A stretch of DNA of 64,000 nt, from positions 26,418 through 90,417 of the forward strand of contig JBBRUT010000001.1 in NCBI GenBank assembly GCA_038247555.1, written 5' to 3'. The notes beneath the pieces were generated by a model. It did no database searches. It was not told the DNA's origin and worked only from the letters and a program-made list of their open reading frames with translations. Positions 8,706 to 17,855 of this stretch are shown piece after piece (positions within the stretch are counted from its first letter, which is position 1; the number at the start of each line of letters is the position of its first letter). The stretch comes from JAHBXL01 sp038247555 (GTDB taxonomy: Bacteria > Planctomycetota > Phycisphaerae > Phycisphaerales > UBA1924). Position numbers and translations under genes: made by a program.

Positions 8706-9200
8706 TCAGGCGTCTGGGTTCCCATCATCTGGAAACTCGGCGGGAGGATCCGGGTCCTGAGGATGTGCGGGATCCTCGGGATCGTCAAAGAAAGAGGGAT
8801 CGATCATCTCGTCGACATTGTCGAAGGGGACGCGATAGCCGTTGGTGAGGTTGAGCACGGGACCGGAGTTCGTCCGCGAGACGCTGATGACTTCGCCCTC
8901 GACACGGAGGTTGCCCGTGCTGAGGCCGGAGATGTACTTGCCGATTAAACCGCCCGCCGCGGCGAGCTGGTTCTGCGACACCATCGACTCGAGCTTGCTG
9001 GAGAGCTCGATGTCGGATTGAATGCTGCGGAGGCTGGACATCTGATCGAGGAGAGCGGCGGAGTCGTTAGGCTTGAGCGGGTCCTGGTTGGCCAGCTCGG
9101 TGAACATGATCTTGACGAACTCCTCGCTGGTGAGATCGCTGAATGCGTTCTTCCGGGCGATGGGGTTCGTGAGGTCAGAAATGCTGCCGATGCTGGACAT
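8706..9200 (-). CDS. flgD: Hook capping protein FlgD (short form)
   Basis: FlgD caps the growing hook and allows FlgE to assemble. The 164-residue product has the conserved FlgD N-terminus (EEFVKIMFTELANQDPLKP, residues 26-44, and SQNQLAAAGGLIGK near 94-107). After a beta-rich segment it ends with an Asp/Pro tail (DDPEDPAHPQDPDPPAEF). It is much shorter than the 230-residue enterobacterial protein. The FnIII-like insert of the cap domain is absent and only a Tudor-like region remains. The gene lies 18 bases after fliK. Confidence 0.92.
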   Translation of the reverse strand: MSSIGSISDLTNPIARKNAFSDLTSEEFVKIMFTELANQDPLKPNDSAALLDQMSSLRSIQSDIELSSKLESMVSQNQLAAAGGLIGKYISGLSTGNLRVEGEVISVSRTNSGPVLNLTNGYRVPFDNVDEMIDPSFFDDPEDPAHPQDPDPPAEFPDDGNPDA

Positions 9201-9218
9201 GTTGATCTCCGCGGGGCA

Positions 9219-10643
9219 TCAGACGGTGGTGTCGAGGCGAGAGACGAGGCCGAGCATGTCGAGAGGCTGGGCGTGCGGGCCGGGCAGCTCGACTTCTGCC
9301 TCACCGGAATCATCGCCGCGCTTCGGTGCTGGCTGATCGGGCGAGGGCTGCTGGTGCTTGCGGTCTCCGCCGTCAGCATCGGCCTGATGTTCCTGTCGGG
9401 CGGTCGCATCCTGCGCCGCCTGCCGCTCAAGGGTGGATTCAGCCTGCTGCTCCAGCTTTCTGAGCATCTCGGCCGCGGGGTCCGCCTCACGCATGAGTTC
9501 CACTCGTACGTGCGAAGATTCCCAGCCCTTTGCTTCCAGAGAAGCGCGGAGCGTCTCAGATGACTGCTCAAGCAAATGTCGTGCCGCATCGGTCGATGCC
9601 TCGATGCGGGCAAGGACCGATCCTTTGCCCATCTCGAGCTTGATGCGGATGAACCCGAGAGTCTCGGGGTTCAGGCGGAGCGTAACTGCGCCGTCGGCTC
9701 GGCTGAGCGCTACGGCGAGGCCGCGCGCGGCCTGACTGGCAACCATCGCGGCGGTGCGCTCGGAGGCGGCCGTATGAGGGACGGAGGGGCCGGCCTTCTG
9801 CGCACCGAAGCGCGGCATGTGCGCATCGGAGCCGGACTTGCGCTCGGATGCCGCAGCGATGGGCGCAGTGGTGGGAGCGGGCACGGGCTGCCGCGTGCCG
9901 GGCGCATCCGAGGGTTTGGCGGCCGCAGAGAGCGTGGCGCCGGCTGCGACTGTCACGGGAGCATTCGCGCTACGGGCGTTCGCGGACGCTGCCGCGACGC
10001 TTGATGCGGCTTCTGGAGCGCGGGAGCTCGATTCAGCGGGCTCGGGCTGGCTCGCGTATGGTTCAGGCGCGGTGTCGAGACCAGAGTTGCTTCGCGGCCC
10101 GACCACCGGGCTGTCGGCGGAAGGTTGAGGTCGAGCGGCGGAATCGGGGATGCTGGTCGCGGGGCCGTCGCGGCTGGTGCTCGGCAATGCTTGCGAGCGT
10201 GTGAGAGACTCCGCCGTTGAGGCTGACCGCTGATCAACGGATGGCGCGACGCGCGCGTCGGCGGAAGAGCCAAGCCGGACATCGGCCCGGAGAAGCCGGT
10301 GATTGAGGGTGTGAATGGTGAGGGGCTGAAGGTCTGCCAGAAGGGAGGCCGCGATGGACTGTGCGTCGCGCACCTGATCGGATGCGGTTGTCTCGGGGAC
10401 ACCCTCGCTTGTGCGCCGGGGTTCAGCCTGGGTTTGCCGTTCAGCTTCGGGCTCGGGCCTGGATGAATCGTGACCGCGGAGCGTTGGCGGTGATTCCGCG
10501 ACACTTGCGCGGGACGGTCCGTGTTCGGCCAGGAGCTCCCAGAAGGCCCTTCCGCCGATTTCCGCGCCTGGCGGTGCATCACCTGCGCGGCTGCGCAAAG
10601 TGGGTACAACCGGCTCAAGGAGAAGAGGGGCTCGAAGCGGCAT
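9219..10643 (-). CDS. fliK: Flagellar hook-length control protein FliK
   Basis: FliK is secreted during hook growth, measures hook length and triggers the FlhB substrate switch. The chosen ATG at 10643 (MPLRAPLLLEP) gives 474 residues. An in-frame start at 10703 would overlap the upstream gene more. Residues 1-300 are a low-complexity Pro/Ala/Ser-rich ruler region typical of FliK. The C-terminal domain carries the Flg_hook pattern (VTLRLNPETLGFIRIKLEM, then LRASLEAKGWESSHVRVEL), followed by a charged His/Gln/Asp tail. The start overlaps the end of the MotE-like gene by 29 bases in another frame, so the exact start is uncertain. Confidence 0.88.
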   Translation of the reverse strand: MPLRAPLLLEPVVPTLRSRAGDAPPGAEIGGRAFWELLAEHGPSRASVAESPPTLRGHDSSRPEPEAERQTQAEPRRTSEGVPETTASDQVRDAQSIAASLLADLQPLTIHTLNHRLLRADVRLGSSADARVAPSVDQRSASTAESLTRSQALPSTSRDGPATSIPDSAARPQPSADSPVVGPRSNSGLDTAPEPYASQPEPAESSSRAPEAASSVAAASANARSANAPVTVAAGATLSAAAKPSDAPGTRQPVPAPTTAPIAAASERKSGSDAHMPRFGAQKAGPSVPHTAASERTAAMVASQAARGLAVALSRADGAVTLRLNPETLGFIRIKLEMGKGSVLARIEASTDAARHLLEQSSETLRASLEAKGWESSHVRVELMREADPAAEMLRKLEQQAESTLERQAAQDATARQEHQADADGGDRKHQQPSPDQPAPKRGDDSGEAEVELPGPHAQPLDMLGLVSRLDTTV

Positions 10644-11358
10644 CGGCGGTGGCGTCCCTTGCACGCAGCGAATCGGCGGCGGTATCCGCCGTGACGACGC
10701 CACGTGTCCTGAGACGTTCTAGCAAGTCGGCTGCCACGGATGGCTGCTCTTTGGCGAACTCGGAGACGATCATTGATCGCTTTTTCTCATCCATCTTGGC
10801 GAGGTAAGCGATCACCTCGTTTTCCAGCCCCTGGCCCATCATTGACTCGAGCATCGCCTTGGCCTCGCGGGCCTTGAGGCCTTCGAGGGTGGCCAGAGCC
10901 GTTTGGAACTGGGAGGTGCCTTCGATCTCGAGGTACTTCTTCTTCTGGGCATCGAATGCCAGGATGCGCTCATCGAGGTCCTTCTCGCGACGGTCGAGCT
11001 CATCCTGCCTGCGCAGAAGCTGCGAGCCGAGGTCGTCGATCTCACGCTGGCGGCGCAACATCCGCTGGGTTGCCAGTTCGGTCTCGGCGCGATCCTGGGC
11101 GAGACGGTCGCCGGCGGGAATAGGTGGCTGGACGAGCTTCTCCGCGGCGGCCGACTGGAGATTGGCGTCCGCTTCGACGATGGCAGCGGCCTGCAGTTCC
11201 GCCGTTTCGATGCTCACCGGCTTGGCGAACATGGAGCGGACCTTCTCCACGCGGTCACGATTCAGCCGGTCGGTTGCGCTCAACCAGCCCACGAATCCGG
11301 CCAGGGCCAGGATGTTGGCAAGGGCAATCATGCTCAGAATCAACCAGAGGCTTCTCAT
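10615..11358 (-). CDS. MotE-like membrane-anchored coiled-coil flagellar protein
   Basis: The 247-residue product has an N-terminal transmembrane helix (about 5-28), a long Gln/Glu/Arg-rich coiled coil (about 75-165, including RRQREIDDLGSQLLRRQDEL) and a compact helical domain at 170-225. That domain reads like the MgtE/MotE intracellular domain (AKMDEKKRSMIVSEFAKEQP, the AYLxxMxxxxAAxILxxM pattern). MotE proteins are motility factors found next to fliJ and fliK in many non-enteric flagellar operons, and proposed roles include a stator or export chaperone. It starts 3 bases after fliJ. The family assignment is good but the function is inferred from location. Confidence 0.75.
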   Translation of the reverse strand: MRSLWLILSMIALANILALAGFVGWLSATDRLNRDRVEKVRSMFAKPVSIETAELQAAAIVEADANLQSAAAEKLVQPPIPAGDRLAQDRAETELATQRMLRRQREIDDLGSQLLRRQDELDRREKDLDERILAFDAQKKKYLEIEGTSQFQTALATLEGLKAREAKAMLESMMGQGLENEVIAYLAKMDEKKRSMIVSEFAKEQPSVAADLLERLRTRGVVTADTAADSLRARDATADAASSPSSP

Positions 11359-11361
11359 GGA

Positions 11362-11841
11362 TTACCAACCTCCTGACCGGGCACGTGATGCGCCAATCGT
11401 GGCCATCTCATCGAGCTCGGCATTCTCGCGGCGTCGCTGATCGGCGTTCCACTCTTCAAGCCTGCGCTCTCGCAGGCGCTCCACGCCCTTGCGCGCGGTC
11501 ATTGCTTCCAGCAGCCCCTCGCGGGCCCGCTCGAGCCTCCGGAGCACGCCCGCGAGCCCGATGGCGGTTTGCTGGGCCTCGACGGTCAGCCTGAGAGCCG
11601 CGGACGAATCCATGCGGATGGAGCCGATGCCGCCCTGTACCGCCCCGGGGGCGAATCGCTCGCGCAGGTCCGCCCTTGATTGCACGAGGCGGGCGTTGAG
11701 CGCTCGAAGTCGTTCCTCGATCGCGACTCGCTCCTGCTCGATGGCAGCGACGATGCGCAGGTGCCCTTCCTCGATGCGCCGCCGGTGCTCGAGGACTGTC
11801 TCAAGGCTGAACTTGAATCGCCTGGCCATCGCTTGCCTCAT
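11362..11841 (-). CDS. fliJ: Flagellar export chaperone and ATPase stalk protein FliJ
   Basis: FliJ is the coiled-coil stalk that sits inside the FliI hexamer and links it to FlhA. The 159-residue product begins with the family start RFKFSLETVLEHRRR and is predicted to be almost entirely helical and charged. It ends with an Arg/Glu-rich helix. Its ATG overlaps the fliI stop by four bases, so it is coupled to the ATPase it serves. Confidence 0.9.
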   Translation of the reverse strand: MRQAMARRFKFSLETVLEHRRRIEEGHLRIVAAIEQERVAIEERLRALNARLVQSRADLRERFAPGAVQGGIGSIRMDSSAALRLTVEAQQTAIGLAGVLRRLERAREGLLEAMTARKGVERLRERRLEEWNADQRRRENAELDEMATIGASRARSGGW

Positions 11842-13211
11842 CCCTTCCGCGTCGCGGCCTTCTGCAGCTCTGCACCGGCCTCGATCGCGAGCTTGATGAG
11901 CCGGGAACGGGATTGATCAAACGGATCAACCTCACGCGGGTCCTGTACGAGCAGCGTTCGAAAAGCCTCGTGGTAGCGGATAGCAATATCGGCGACCGCG
12001 CTGGAACCCTTTGCATAAGCGCCGATCTGCACCAAGTCTTCAACCTTTCGATACTCGGCCAGGAGACGGACAATCTGCCGACGCGCAGCGATGTGCGCGG
12101 GTTCGCACACATCGTCGGCGACTCGGGACACTGAATCGAGGACATCGATGGCGGGATAGTGAGCGCGCTGGGCGATGGTTCGGCTGAGCATGATGTGGCC
12201 GTCGAGGATGCCGCGAGCCGCATCGGCGACGGGTTCGGTCATGTCGTCGCCTTCGACGAGGATTGAGTAGAGCCCAGTGACAGAGCCGCCCGCAGAGGCT
12301 CCGTGGGCGCAATCCAGCACGCCGGCGCGCTCCAAGAGACGGGCCATGGATGCAAAGACGCTGGGGGTATAGCCGCGTGTTGCGGGAGGCTCGCCGACAG
12401 AAAGCCCGATCTGCCGCTTGGCGTGCGCGAAGCGGGTGAGCGAGTCCATGATGAGCATGACGCTCGCACCCTGATCGCGGAAGTGTTCGGCAACTGTGCA
12501 GGCGACCATCGCGGCACGCACTCGCAGCATGGGGGATTCATCGCTGGTCGCACAGACGACAACGCTGCGGGCCAGGCCCGAGGGGCCGAGGTTGTGCTCG
12601 ACAAAGTCGCGGACTTCGCGGCCTCGTTCGCCGATGAGCGCGACGACGGAGATGTCCGATGCGCAGTTGCGCGCAACGCAGCCGAGAAGTGTTGACTTCC
12701 CGACGCCGGGCCCCGCGAAAACGCCCATGCGCTGGCCGCGGCCCAGGGTGGTAAAGAGATCGATCGCGCGGACGCCGGTGGGGAGCGGCTCGGTGACGCC
12801 GGCGCGGGTGAGCGGGGAGAGGGGTTCGGGATCGAGCAATCGTGGGCCGAGGCCGCGGATGGGCCCGAGGCCATCGATCGGGCGGGCGAGGCCATCAATC
12901 ACGCGTCCGAGGAGCGCTGCGCCGACACCGACGGTCTGCTGGGCGTGGAGACCGACAACCCGGTCGCCTGCGCGGAGACCGGAGGGGGAGCCAAGCATCA
13001 TGACGATGGTGCGTGCACCATCGAACCCGACAACCTCGCCAAGTGACTGGGCTTCGCCGGCGCGGTATCCACCCACGCGTACGAGCGCACCAACGGGGAT
13101 GGGAAGGTCGCGCACGAGCACTGTGAGGCCGCGGAGAGCGTCGACGCGTCCGACGAACTGGAGGGGCTCGAGCCGCCGAAGCGTCTGGATTGCAGGCTCG
13201 AGGGTGATCAT
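11838..13211 (-). CDS. fliI: Flagellum-specific export ATPase FliI
   Basis: FliI is the F1-beta-like ATPase that powers and orders flagellar protein export. The 457 residues match the family length. The Walker A loop GPGVGKST is at 167-174, and the Walker B strand and following helix (SVMLIMDSLTRFAHAKRQIG) come near 255-275. The GEPPATRGYTPSVFA segment typical of the FliI/YscN group follows. The ATG overlaps the fliH stop by four bases and its own stop overlaps the fliJ start. This tight H-I-J coupling fits formation of one complex. Confidence 0.98.
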   Translation of the reverse strand: MITLEPAIQTLRRLEPLQFVGRVDALRGLTVLVRDLPIPVGALVRVGGYRAGEAQSLGEVVGFDGARTIVMMLGSPSGLRAGDRVVGLHAQQTVGVGAALLGRVIDGLARPIDGLGPIRGLGPRLLDPEPLSPLTRAGVTEPLPTGVRAIDLFTTLGRGQRMGVFAGPGVGKSTLLGCVARNCASDISVVALIGERGREVRDFVEHNLGPSGLARSVVVCATSDESPMLRVRAAMVACTVAEHFRDQGASVMLIMDSLTRFAHAKRQIGLSVGEPPATRGYTPSVFASMARLLERAGVLDCAHGASAGGSVTGLYSILVEGDDMTEPVADAARGILDGHIMLSRTIAQRAHYPAIDVLDSVSRVADDVCEPAHIAARRQIVRLLAEYRKVEDLVQIGAYAKGSSAVADIAIRYHEAFRTLLVQDPREVDPFDQSRSRLIKLAIEAGAELQKAATRKG

Positions 13212-13960
13212 TCGTCTGTCGCCGCGGCCGGGCTCTGGCTGTCGCCGGGCAAGAGGGCCTCGACGATCCGGCTGAGCTGATCGTCAATCGACGCGTTGAT
13301 CTCGCCGCCGCCGAGTGCATCCACGGAGGTGCCACGGGTCGTTGCGACGCACGAACCTGGGGAGAGTGCCGGATCGCCTTCGACTGTCGCGTTGCGCACG
13401 GCTTCGAACGCAGCGAGGAGGCCGGGTAGGGAGCCGCGAGCCACCTCGAGGTCAGAAGGACTGACGCGGATGGCGAGCTCGGTGGGACGGGTGACGGTCG
13501 CGAGGACGGCACGCATCTGGTCTTCGACGATGCGCGGATCGGCGGCGATAACGCGCTTCACGATCTTCTGGGCGATGAGGGTGGCCAGGCGCAGGACATC
13601 AACGTGCGCTTCGCAGAGCATGGCCTCGCGCCTCGCGCTAAACTGCGTCAGCGCGGCATTCCAGGCAGCTTCGAGTTGCTCGATCTGCGTTCGCCGCTCG
13701 GTTGTTGCGGCGGCGCGGCCGTCTTCCTGACCTTTCAGTCGTCCTTCCGCGATGCCCTTGGCCATGCCCTGTGCGTGGCCCTTCTCCGCCGCGCCTGCGA
13801 CGATTCGACCCCGCTCGGCCTTCGCCTCGGCAAGGAGTTGATCGGCGCGGGCGCGCGCGCTCTCGACCAGGATCTGTCCCTGACGAGAGAGATCACCCAG
13901 ATCGAGGACGATGGCATCGCGGGTGATATCGTGAGAGTTGGCGTGCTTGATGAGGGCCAT
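13208..13960 (-). CDS. fliH: FliI regulator FliH
   Basis: FliH dimers bind FliI, hold it inactive in the cytoplasm and dock it at the export gate through FliN. The 250-residue product has an N-terminal segment, a Gly-Ala rich repeat stretch near 75-100 (GMAKGIAEGRLKGQEDGRA, the GxxxG-type helix typical of FliH), and a conserved C-terminal V-ATPase-E-like domain (LATLIAQKIVKRVIAADPR). It overlaps fliI by four bases. It is separated from fliG by 78 bases that contain a palindromic repeat. Confidence 0.9.
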   Translation of the reverse strand: MALIKHANSHDITRDAIVLDLGDLSRQGQILVESARARADQLLAEAKAERGRIVAGAAEKGHAQGMAKGIAEGRLKGQEDGRAAATTERRTQIEQLEAAWNAALTQFSARREAMLCEAHVDVLRLATLIAQKIVKRVIAADPRIVEDQMRAVLATVTRPTELAIRVSPSDLEVARGSLPGLLAAFEAVRNATVEGDPALSPGSCVATTRGTSVDALGGGEINASIDDQLSRIVEALLPGDSQSPAAATDE

Positions 13961-13978
13961 GTGCGGGAGGGCTTCACG

Positions 13979-14033
13979 TCGTTAAGGCGGTAAGGCGTCA
14001 AGATGCGCGGGGGGGGCAGGGCAACGCCTTGGG
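13979..14033. repeat. Palindromic intergenic repeat, family 1, copy 1 (fliG-fliH gap)
   Basis: The 78-base gap between fliH and fliG contains AAGGCGTCAAGATGC followed by a G-run and AACGCCTTGGG. This is a diverged inverted repeat of the core CAAGGCGTCA/TGACGCCTTG seen at 25.77, 34.60 and 38.18 kb. A short forerunner, TTAAGGCGG, precedes it. In RNA the arms could form a hairpin between the two cistrons. No transposase is nearby. Confidence 0.6.
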
Positions 14034-14038
14034 AACGG

Positions 14039-15079
14039 CTAGACGATGAGGTCGCTTTCTCCGCCGCGGCCGGAGATGATGATCTCGCCGGCATCCTCGA
14101 GGCGGCGGACAATGTCGACGATGCGCTGCTGGGCCTGTTCGACATCGGTGACGCGGACGGGGCCCATGTACTGCATGTCCTCCTTGATGAGCGTGGCGGC
14201 GCGCTCGGACATGTTCTTGAAGATCTTGTTCTGGAGGTCGGGCGAGGCGGTCTTGAGGGCGAGTCCGAGCTCTTCGTTGTCGACTTCCTTGAGGATCTGC
14301 TGGATGCCCTTGTCGTCAACCTTGAGGATGTCCTCGAAGACGAACATCAGCCGCCGGATCTCCTCGACGAGTTCGGGGTCCTCGGCTTCGAGGCCCTCCA
14401 TGACGGCCTTTTCGGTGGCGCGGTCCGCAAGGTTGAGGATCTCGGCAACGGTGTTGATGCCGCCGGCCTTTTCCATGCTCTGCATGAGCATGTTGGCGAG
14501 CCGGCTTTCCAGGCCCTTCTCCACTTCCTTGATGACCTCGGGGTTGGTCTGCTCCATGTTCGCGATGCGCTTGATCACTTCGATCTGCTTCTGCATGGGC
14601 AGGCCCGCAAGAATTTCCGCCGCCTTGTGATGGGCCAGGTGACAGACGATCAGCGCGATGGTCTGGGGATGCTCATCCTGAATGAAGGTCAGCAGGTTCT
14701 CGCTCTCGGCCTTCTGAAGGAAGGCGAAGGGCGTCTTCTGGACCTGCGTCTGGATCTGCTGGAGCACACGATCGGCGGTGCCTTTATCGAGGCAGTCCTT
14801 GAGCAGCGTTTTTGCGTACTCGAGCCCACCTTCGCTGATGTACTGATTGGCGATGGTGAGGTTGTAGAACTCCTCGACGACCGCGGTGCTGAGCTGCTGA
14901 GGCACGCGTCCGAGGCTTGCCAGCTCGCGCGTCACTTCCTCGATCGCCTCGGGCGGGAGCTGCTTGAGCATGTTGCTCGCGACCGGGGGCTCCAGGGTCA
15001 TGAGTAGAACGGCGGCCTTGGTGAGGCCGCTGAGTTCCGCGGGATCGCTTGGGAGTTTTTCACCGGGCTTTCTTGGCAT
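14039..15079 (-). CDS. fliG: Flagellar motor switch protein FliG
   Basis: FliG links the MS ring (FliF) to the C ring and carries the charged torque helix that meets the stator. The 346-residue product has the usual three domains, with EHPQT of the hallmark EHPQTIA motif at residues 136-140. The C-terminal torque domain contains FVFEDILKVDDKGIQQIL, with the acidic FEDI pattern near residues 245-265. It starts 3 bases after fliF, as in most operons. The length is close to 330-345, as expected, and no anomalies are visible. Confidence 0.98.
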   Translation of the reverse strand: MPRKPGEKLPSDPAELSGLTKAAVLLMTLEPPVASNMLKQLPPEAIEEVTRELASLGRVPQQLSTAVVEEFYNLTIANQYISEGGLEYAKTLLKDCLDKGTADRVLQQIQTQVQKTPFAFLQKAESENLLTFIQDEHPQTIALIVCHLAHHKAAEILAGLPMQKQIEVIKRIANMEQTNPEVIKEVEKGLESRLANMLMQSMEKAGGINTVAEILNLADRATEKAVMEGLEAEDPELVEEIRRLMFVFEDILKVDDKGIQQILKEVDNEELGLALKTASPDLQNKIFKNMSERAATLIKEDMQYMGPVRVTDVEQAQQRIVDIVRRLEDAGEIIISGRGGESDLIV

Positions 15080-15082
15080 GAC

Positions 15083-16816
15083 TTATTGCTCGGGCGAGAG
15101 CCAGCGGTTGAACACGCCGACGGCCGACTGTGGGTTGGATTTCACAAGCTCGGAGACTTCCTCCAGCATCTTCTGCCGCTTCAGTTCGTCGTTGTCGATT
15201 TCGATTCCCATCATGGCTGTCTCGCCCTCGTCGGCCTCGCCAACGAGGTCGCTGTCGACCTCGATCGCCGGGGGGATTCCGACCAGCTCTTCGGCGGTGG
15301 GCATTGGCGCTGCGCGGCCGGCCTTGCGGACGAGCATGAACATCATGCCGATCGAGAGCACTGCCAGGCCGCCGAGCACTCCCTGCTTGAACAAGCCGCT
15401 GGAGACGAGCGAGGAGACGCCGCCCAACGGACCCGCCGCGCCCGAAGAAGAGCCGCCAGTGCCCATCGATCCGCCGGGGCCAACCGAGGCGATCGCCACG
15501 GGGATCAGCGAGACAACCACGTCGCCGGCTTCCATCGCGCTGCCGGCCATGTCCGCTGTCTGCACGAGCGGGCGAACCATATCTTCCAGGCCCTTGGCGA
15601 CACGCGTGGTCCACTCCGTCTCAATCTCGGCTTCGCTCGGTTCGGCTGGGGCCGCGGCACCGGGCGCAGCGGCGGCGGCACCCTTGCGCTGCTTGATGAC
15701 CTGTTCCACGTATCCGCGAGGGACACTGACGGCGACATTGATCTTTGTCGGCCGGCCGCGGGGCATCTGCCGGGTCTCGGTTCGGGTACCGATCTTGGCG
15801 GAGTAGCGGGTCTCGCTGGTTTCGTCGGAGGTGCTGCCGCCATCGCCCGCGGCGTACTCGATATCCATACCGACGTTTCCACCGAGCCCCGGGGCCGCGG
15901 CCTTGGAGCCGCTGGTGGAGGTCGAGGTTGTAGAGCGTTCTTCGATCGGGACCGCGATGGTGCCCTCGCCCTTGGGGAGAGCGCTCTCGGTGCGGATGTC
16001 GGTGCGGGAGCCATCGACGATCGCGTTCACGGAGACGACGACGTCGCCGATGAAGCTGCCGAGGTGGTGCATGATCTTGTCGCGGACGCGCTCCTCAACG
16101 ATTGCGACCTGCTCCATGTAGCCGTTGGCGGAAAAGCCGTTGTCCTGGCCTGCGCGGTAGCTTCGGCGGTTCACACCGTCGATGATGCTGACGTTCTTTG
16201 CATCGAGTCCGGCGGTGGTCCCTGCGACGAGATCGGCCAGAGCGTCGACCGTGCCCTGGTCAAGCTTCGCGCCGGGGGCGGGGCGGACAGTGACCGTTGC
16301 CACGGGCCGCTTGGTTGGCGAGCCGAGGCCGGTTGTCTCGGGCGCTGAGATGAACACCTCGGCCCCTGTGATGCCATCGAAGTTGCCGATGACCTTTGCC
16401 AGGTCGTTGCAGAGCGCGGTGACATACATCTGGTCCTGGACGGCCTTGGGCTTGAGCCAGTCCTGATGCTCCACGAGGTTGTTTCGCCCGAGCAACGACT
16501 GGCCCGTAATCACCTGTGCCTTGGCGAGTCGAGCGAGCGCAGGGAACTTGCGCTCGGTGGGAACAATGACCTTCTTCTCGGTGTTGAACTCATACGGCAC
16601 GCCCGCGCCGTCGAGGTACTCCGCCGCCTTGGCCTGGTCCTCGGGCGACCCGGCGGGGATGAGTTCGACCATCTGCGCTTTGCCGGCGTACTGCGAAACC
16701 AGAAAGAGCGACATCAGCGCAATGACACACACTGAGCCGACGAGCAGCTTCTGCGTCGGGGTGAGCTTGGCGCCCTGGGTTGTGATGAGTCCGAGGACCT
16801 TGCGTAACTGGTCCAT
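15083..16816 (-). CDS. fliF: Flagellar MS-ring protein FliF
   Basis: FliF builds the membrane MS ring, the first flagellar structure to form. The 577-residue product has an N-terminal transmembrane helix (about 23-45), YscJ-type ring-building motifs (VPYEFNTEKKVIVPTERK; QDWLKPKAVQDQMYVTALCN), and a disordered Gly/Ser/Ala-rich periplasmic loop. A second membrane helix lies near 480-500, followed by the FliG-binding tail ending AVGVFNRWLSPEQ. It precedes fliG by 3 bases. Upstream lies a 221-base gap after fliE with no clear promoter match. Confidence 0.97.
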   Translation of the reverse strand: MDQLRKVLGLITTQGAKLTPTQKLLVGSVCVIALMSLFLVSQYAGKAQMVELIPAGSPEDQAKAAEYLDGAGVPYEFNTEKKVIVPTERKFPALARLAKAQVITGQSLLGRNNLVEHQDWLKPKAVQDQMYVTALCNDLAKVIGNFDGITGAEVFISAPETTGLGSPTKRPVATVTVRPAPGAKLDQGTVDALADLVAGTTAGLDAKNVSIIDGVNRRSYRAGQDNGFSANGYMEQVAIVEERVRDKIMHHLGSFIGDVVVSVNAIVDGSRTDIRTESALPKGEGTIAVPIEERSTTSTSTSGSKAAAPGLGGNVGMDIEYAAGDGGSTSDETSETRYSAKIGTRTETRQMPRGRPTKINVAVSVPRGYVEQVIKQRKGAAAAAPGAAAPAEPSEAEIETEWTTRVAKGLEDMVRPLVQTADMAGSAMEAGDVVVSLIPVAIASVGPGGSMGTGGSSSGAAGPLGGVSSLVSSGLFKQGVLGGLAVLSIGMMFMLVRKAGRAAPMPTAEELVGIPPAIEVDSDLVGEADEGETAMMGIEIDNDELKRQKMLEEVSELVKSNPQSAVGVFNRWLSPEQ

Positions 16817-17037
16817 TTGAGAGGGCCTCCGGCCGAGCGATCCATCGCATTCCGCGGCGTTCCACGCCGCGACCCCCGCATTCGAAGCGACATCGGATCA
16901 ACAGATCAGAGCTCTCGAAGTCGGGCCTCTCTCTTTCGGACAGCGCGTGCTCTGCGCTCCAATTGCGCAAAGTCGGAGCGCAACTACTGCGCTTCGGTGC
17001 ATGGACGGGCATGAGAAGTCACCGAGATGGAGGGATG

Positions 17038-17370
17038 TCAGACGCGGAGCTGCTTGATTTCTTCGTAAGCCTGCGTCAGCTTGTTGCGGACAGAGACCAG
17101 CATCCGGAAGGCGGTGTCGGCCTTCTGGGTGGCGAGGAGGACGCCTTCAACGTCGCCGCGTTTGCCAGTGTTGAGGTCCTCGATGGCGGTCGTTGCTTCT
17201 GCCTGAAGCTTGTTGACCTGCTTGATGTTCTCCATCAGCAGATCCTTAAAGGATGGCGCGTTGGGATCCGGCGCGACGCCGCCCGCGGCTACGGGTGGGC
17301 GCGGGTAGCTGGCAGGGCCGACGCCCCCCACTCCGCCTGTCTGTCCGATGAGTCCGAGTGGATCTGCCAT
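17038..17370 (-). CDS. fliE: Flagellar hook-basal body complex protein FliE
   Basis: FliE joins the MS ring to the rod and is one of the first exported proteins. The 110-residue product has a Gly/Pro-rich start, then SFKDLLMENIKQVNKLQ near residues 41-57 and a C-terminal FRMLVSVRNKLTQAYEEIKQL that matches the family. It ends the flgB-flgC-fliE block, the standard early rod operon. Confidence 0.93.
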   Translation of the reverse strand: MADPLGLIGQTGGVGGVGPASYPRPPVAAGGVAPDPNAPSFKDLLMENIKQVNKLQAEATTAIEDLNTGKRGDVEGVLLATQKADTAFRMLVSVRNKLTQAYEEIKQLRV

Positions 17371-17393
17371 GACCCGTGTCTCCCGTCAACAAA

Positions 17394-17825
17394 TCAAGCG
17401 ATCAGACGCAACGCCTGGGCCATCATGGCCTTGCTGGCCTCCGCGGCGGCGAGGTTGGCCTCATATGCCCGCATGGCGTCATAGGCGTTCATCTGCTCGA
17501 ACACTGGGTTGATGTTTGGATACTTCACGTAGCCAGCTTCATCCGCGAGTGGATTGCTGGGCTCGTGACGAACCTGATGCGTGCTGTCGCGGCCTATCGC
17601 GGCGACACGGACACCGAGCCTGTCGCCCCCTCCAGATTCCCTGCCGCCGAACCTTGAACCGGGGGCACCGGCAGAAACAAAGACCTCACGGCGGGCATAG
17701 GGAATGTTCCGGCCAAGAGCATCGGTAAACGTCGCCGCGTTGGCGATGTTGGAGGTATAGGCCTCCAGTCGCGTCCGCTGGGCGATCATGCCGCTGGTCG
17801 AAATTTCAAGGGATCCGTACAACAA
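17394..17825 (-). CDS. flgC: Proximal rod protein FlgC
   Basis: FlgC is a rod subunit. The 143-residue product shows the family N-terminus (LEISTSGMIAQRTRLEAYTSN, residues 6-26, with the conserved N-A-A at 29-31). The C-terminus carries the rod and hook helix (YDAMRAYEANLAAAEASKAM near 115-134). The middle is a Gly/Arg-rich stretch. It lies between flgB (30-base gap) and fliE (23-base gap). Confidence 0.95.
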   Translation of the reverse strand: MLYGSLEISTSGMIAQRTRLEAYTSNIANAATFTDALGRNIPYARREVFVSAGAPGSRFGGRESGGGDRLGVRVAAIGRDSTHQVRHEPSNPLADEAGYVKYPNINPVFEQMNAYDAMRAYEANLAAAEASKAMMAQALRLIA

Positions 17826-17855
17826 AGACTCCGTGGGTTAGGCCAACAAAGTTCC

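Noticed and set aside
10643..10703. Upstream in-frame start of FliK
   Set aside because: It would extend deeper into the MotE-like gene and adds a low-complexity Pro-rich start; the ATG at 10643 is more plausible, though not proven.
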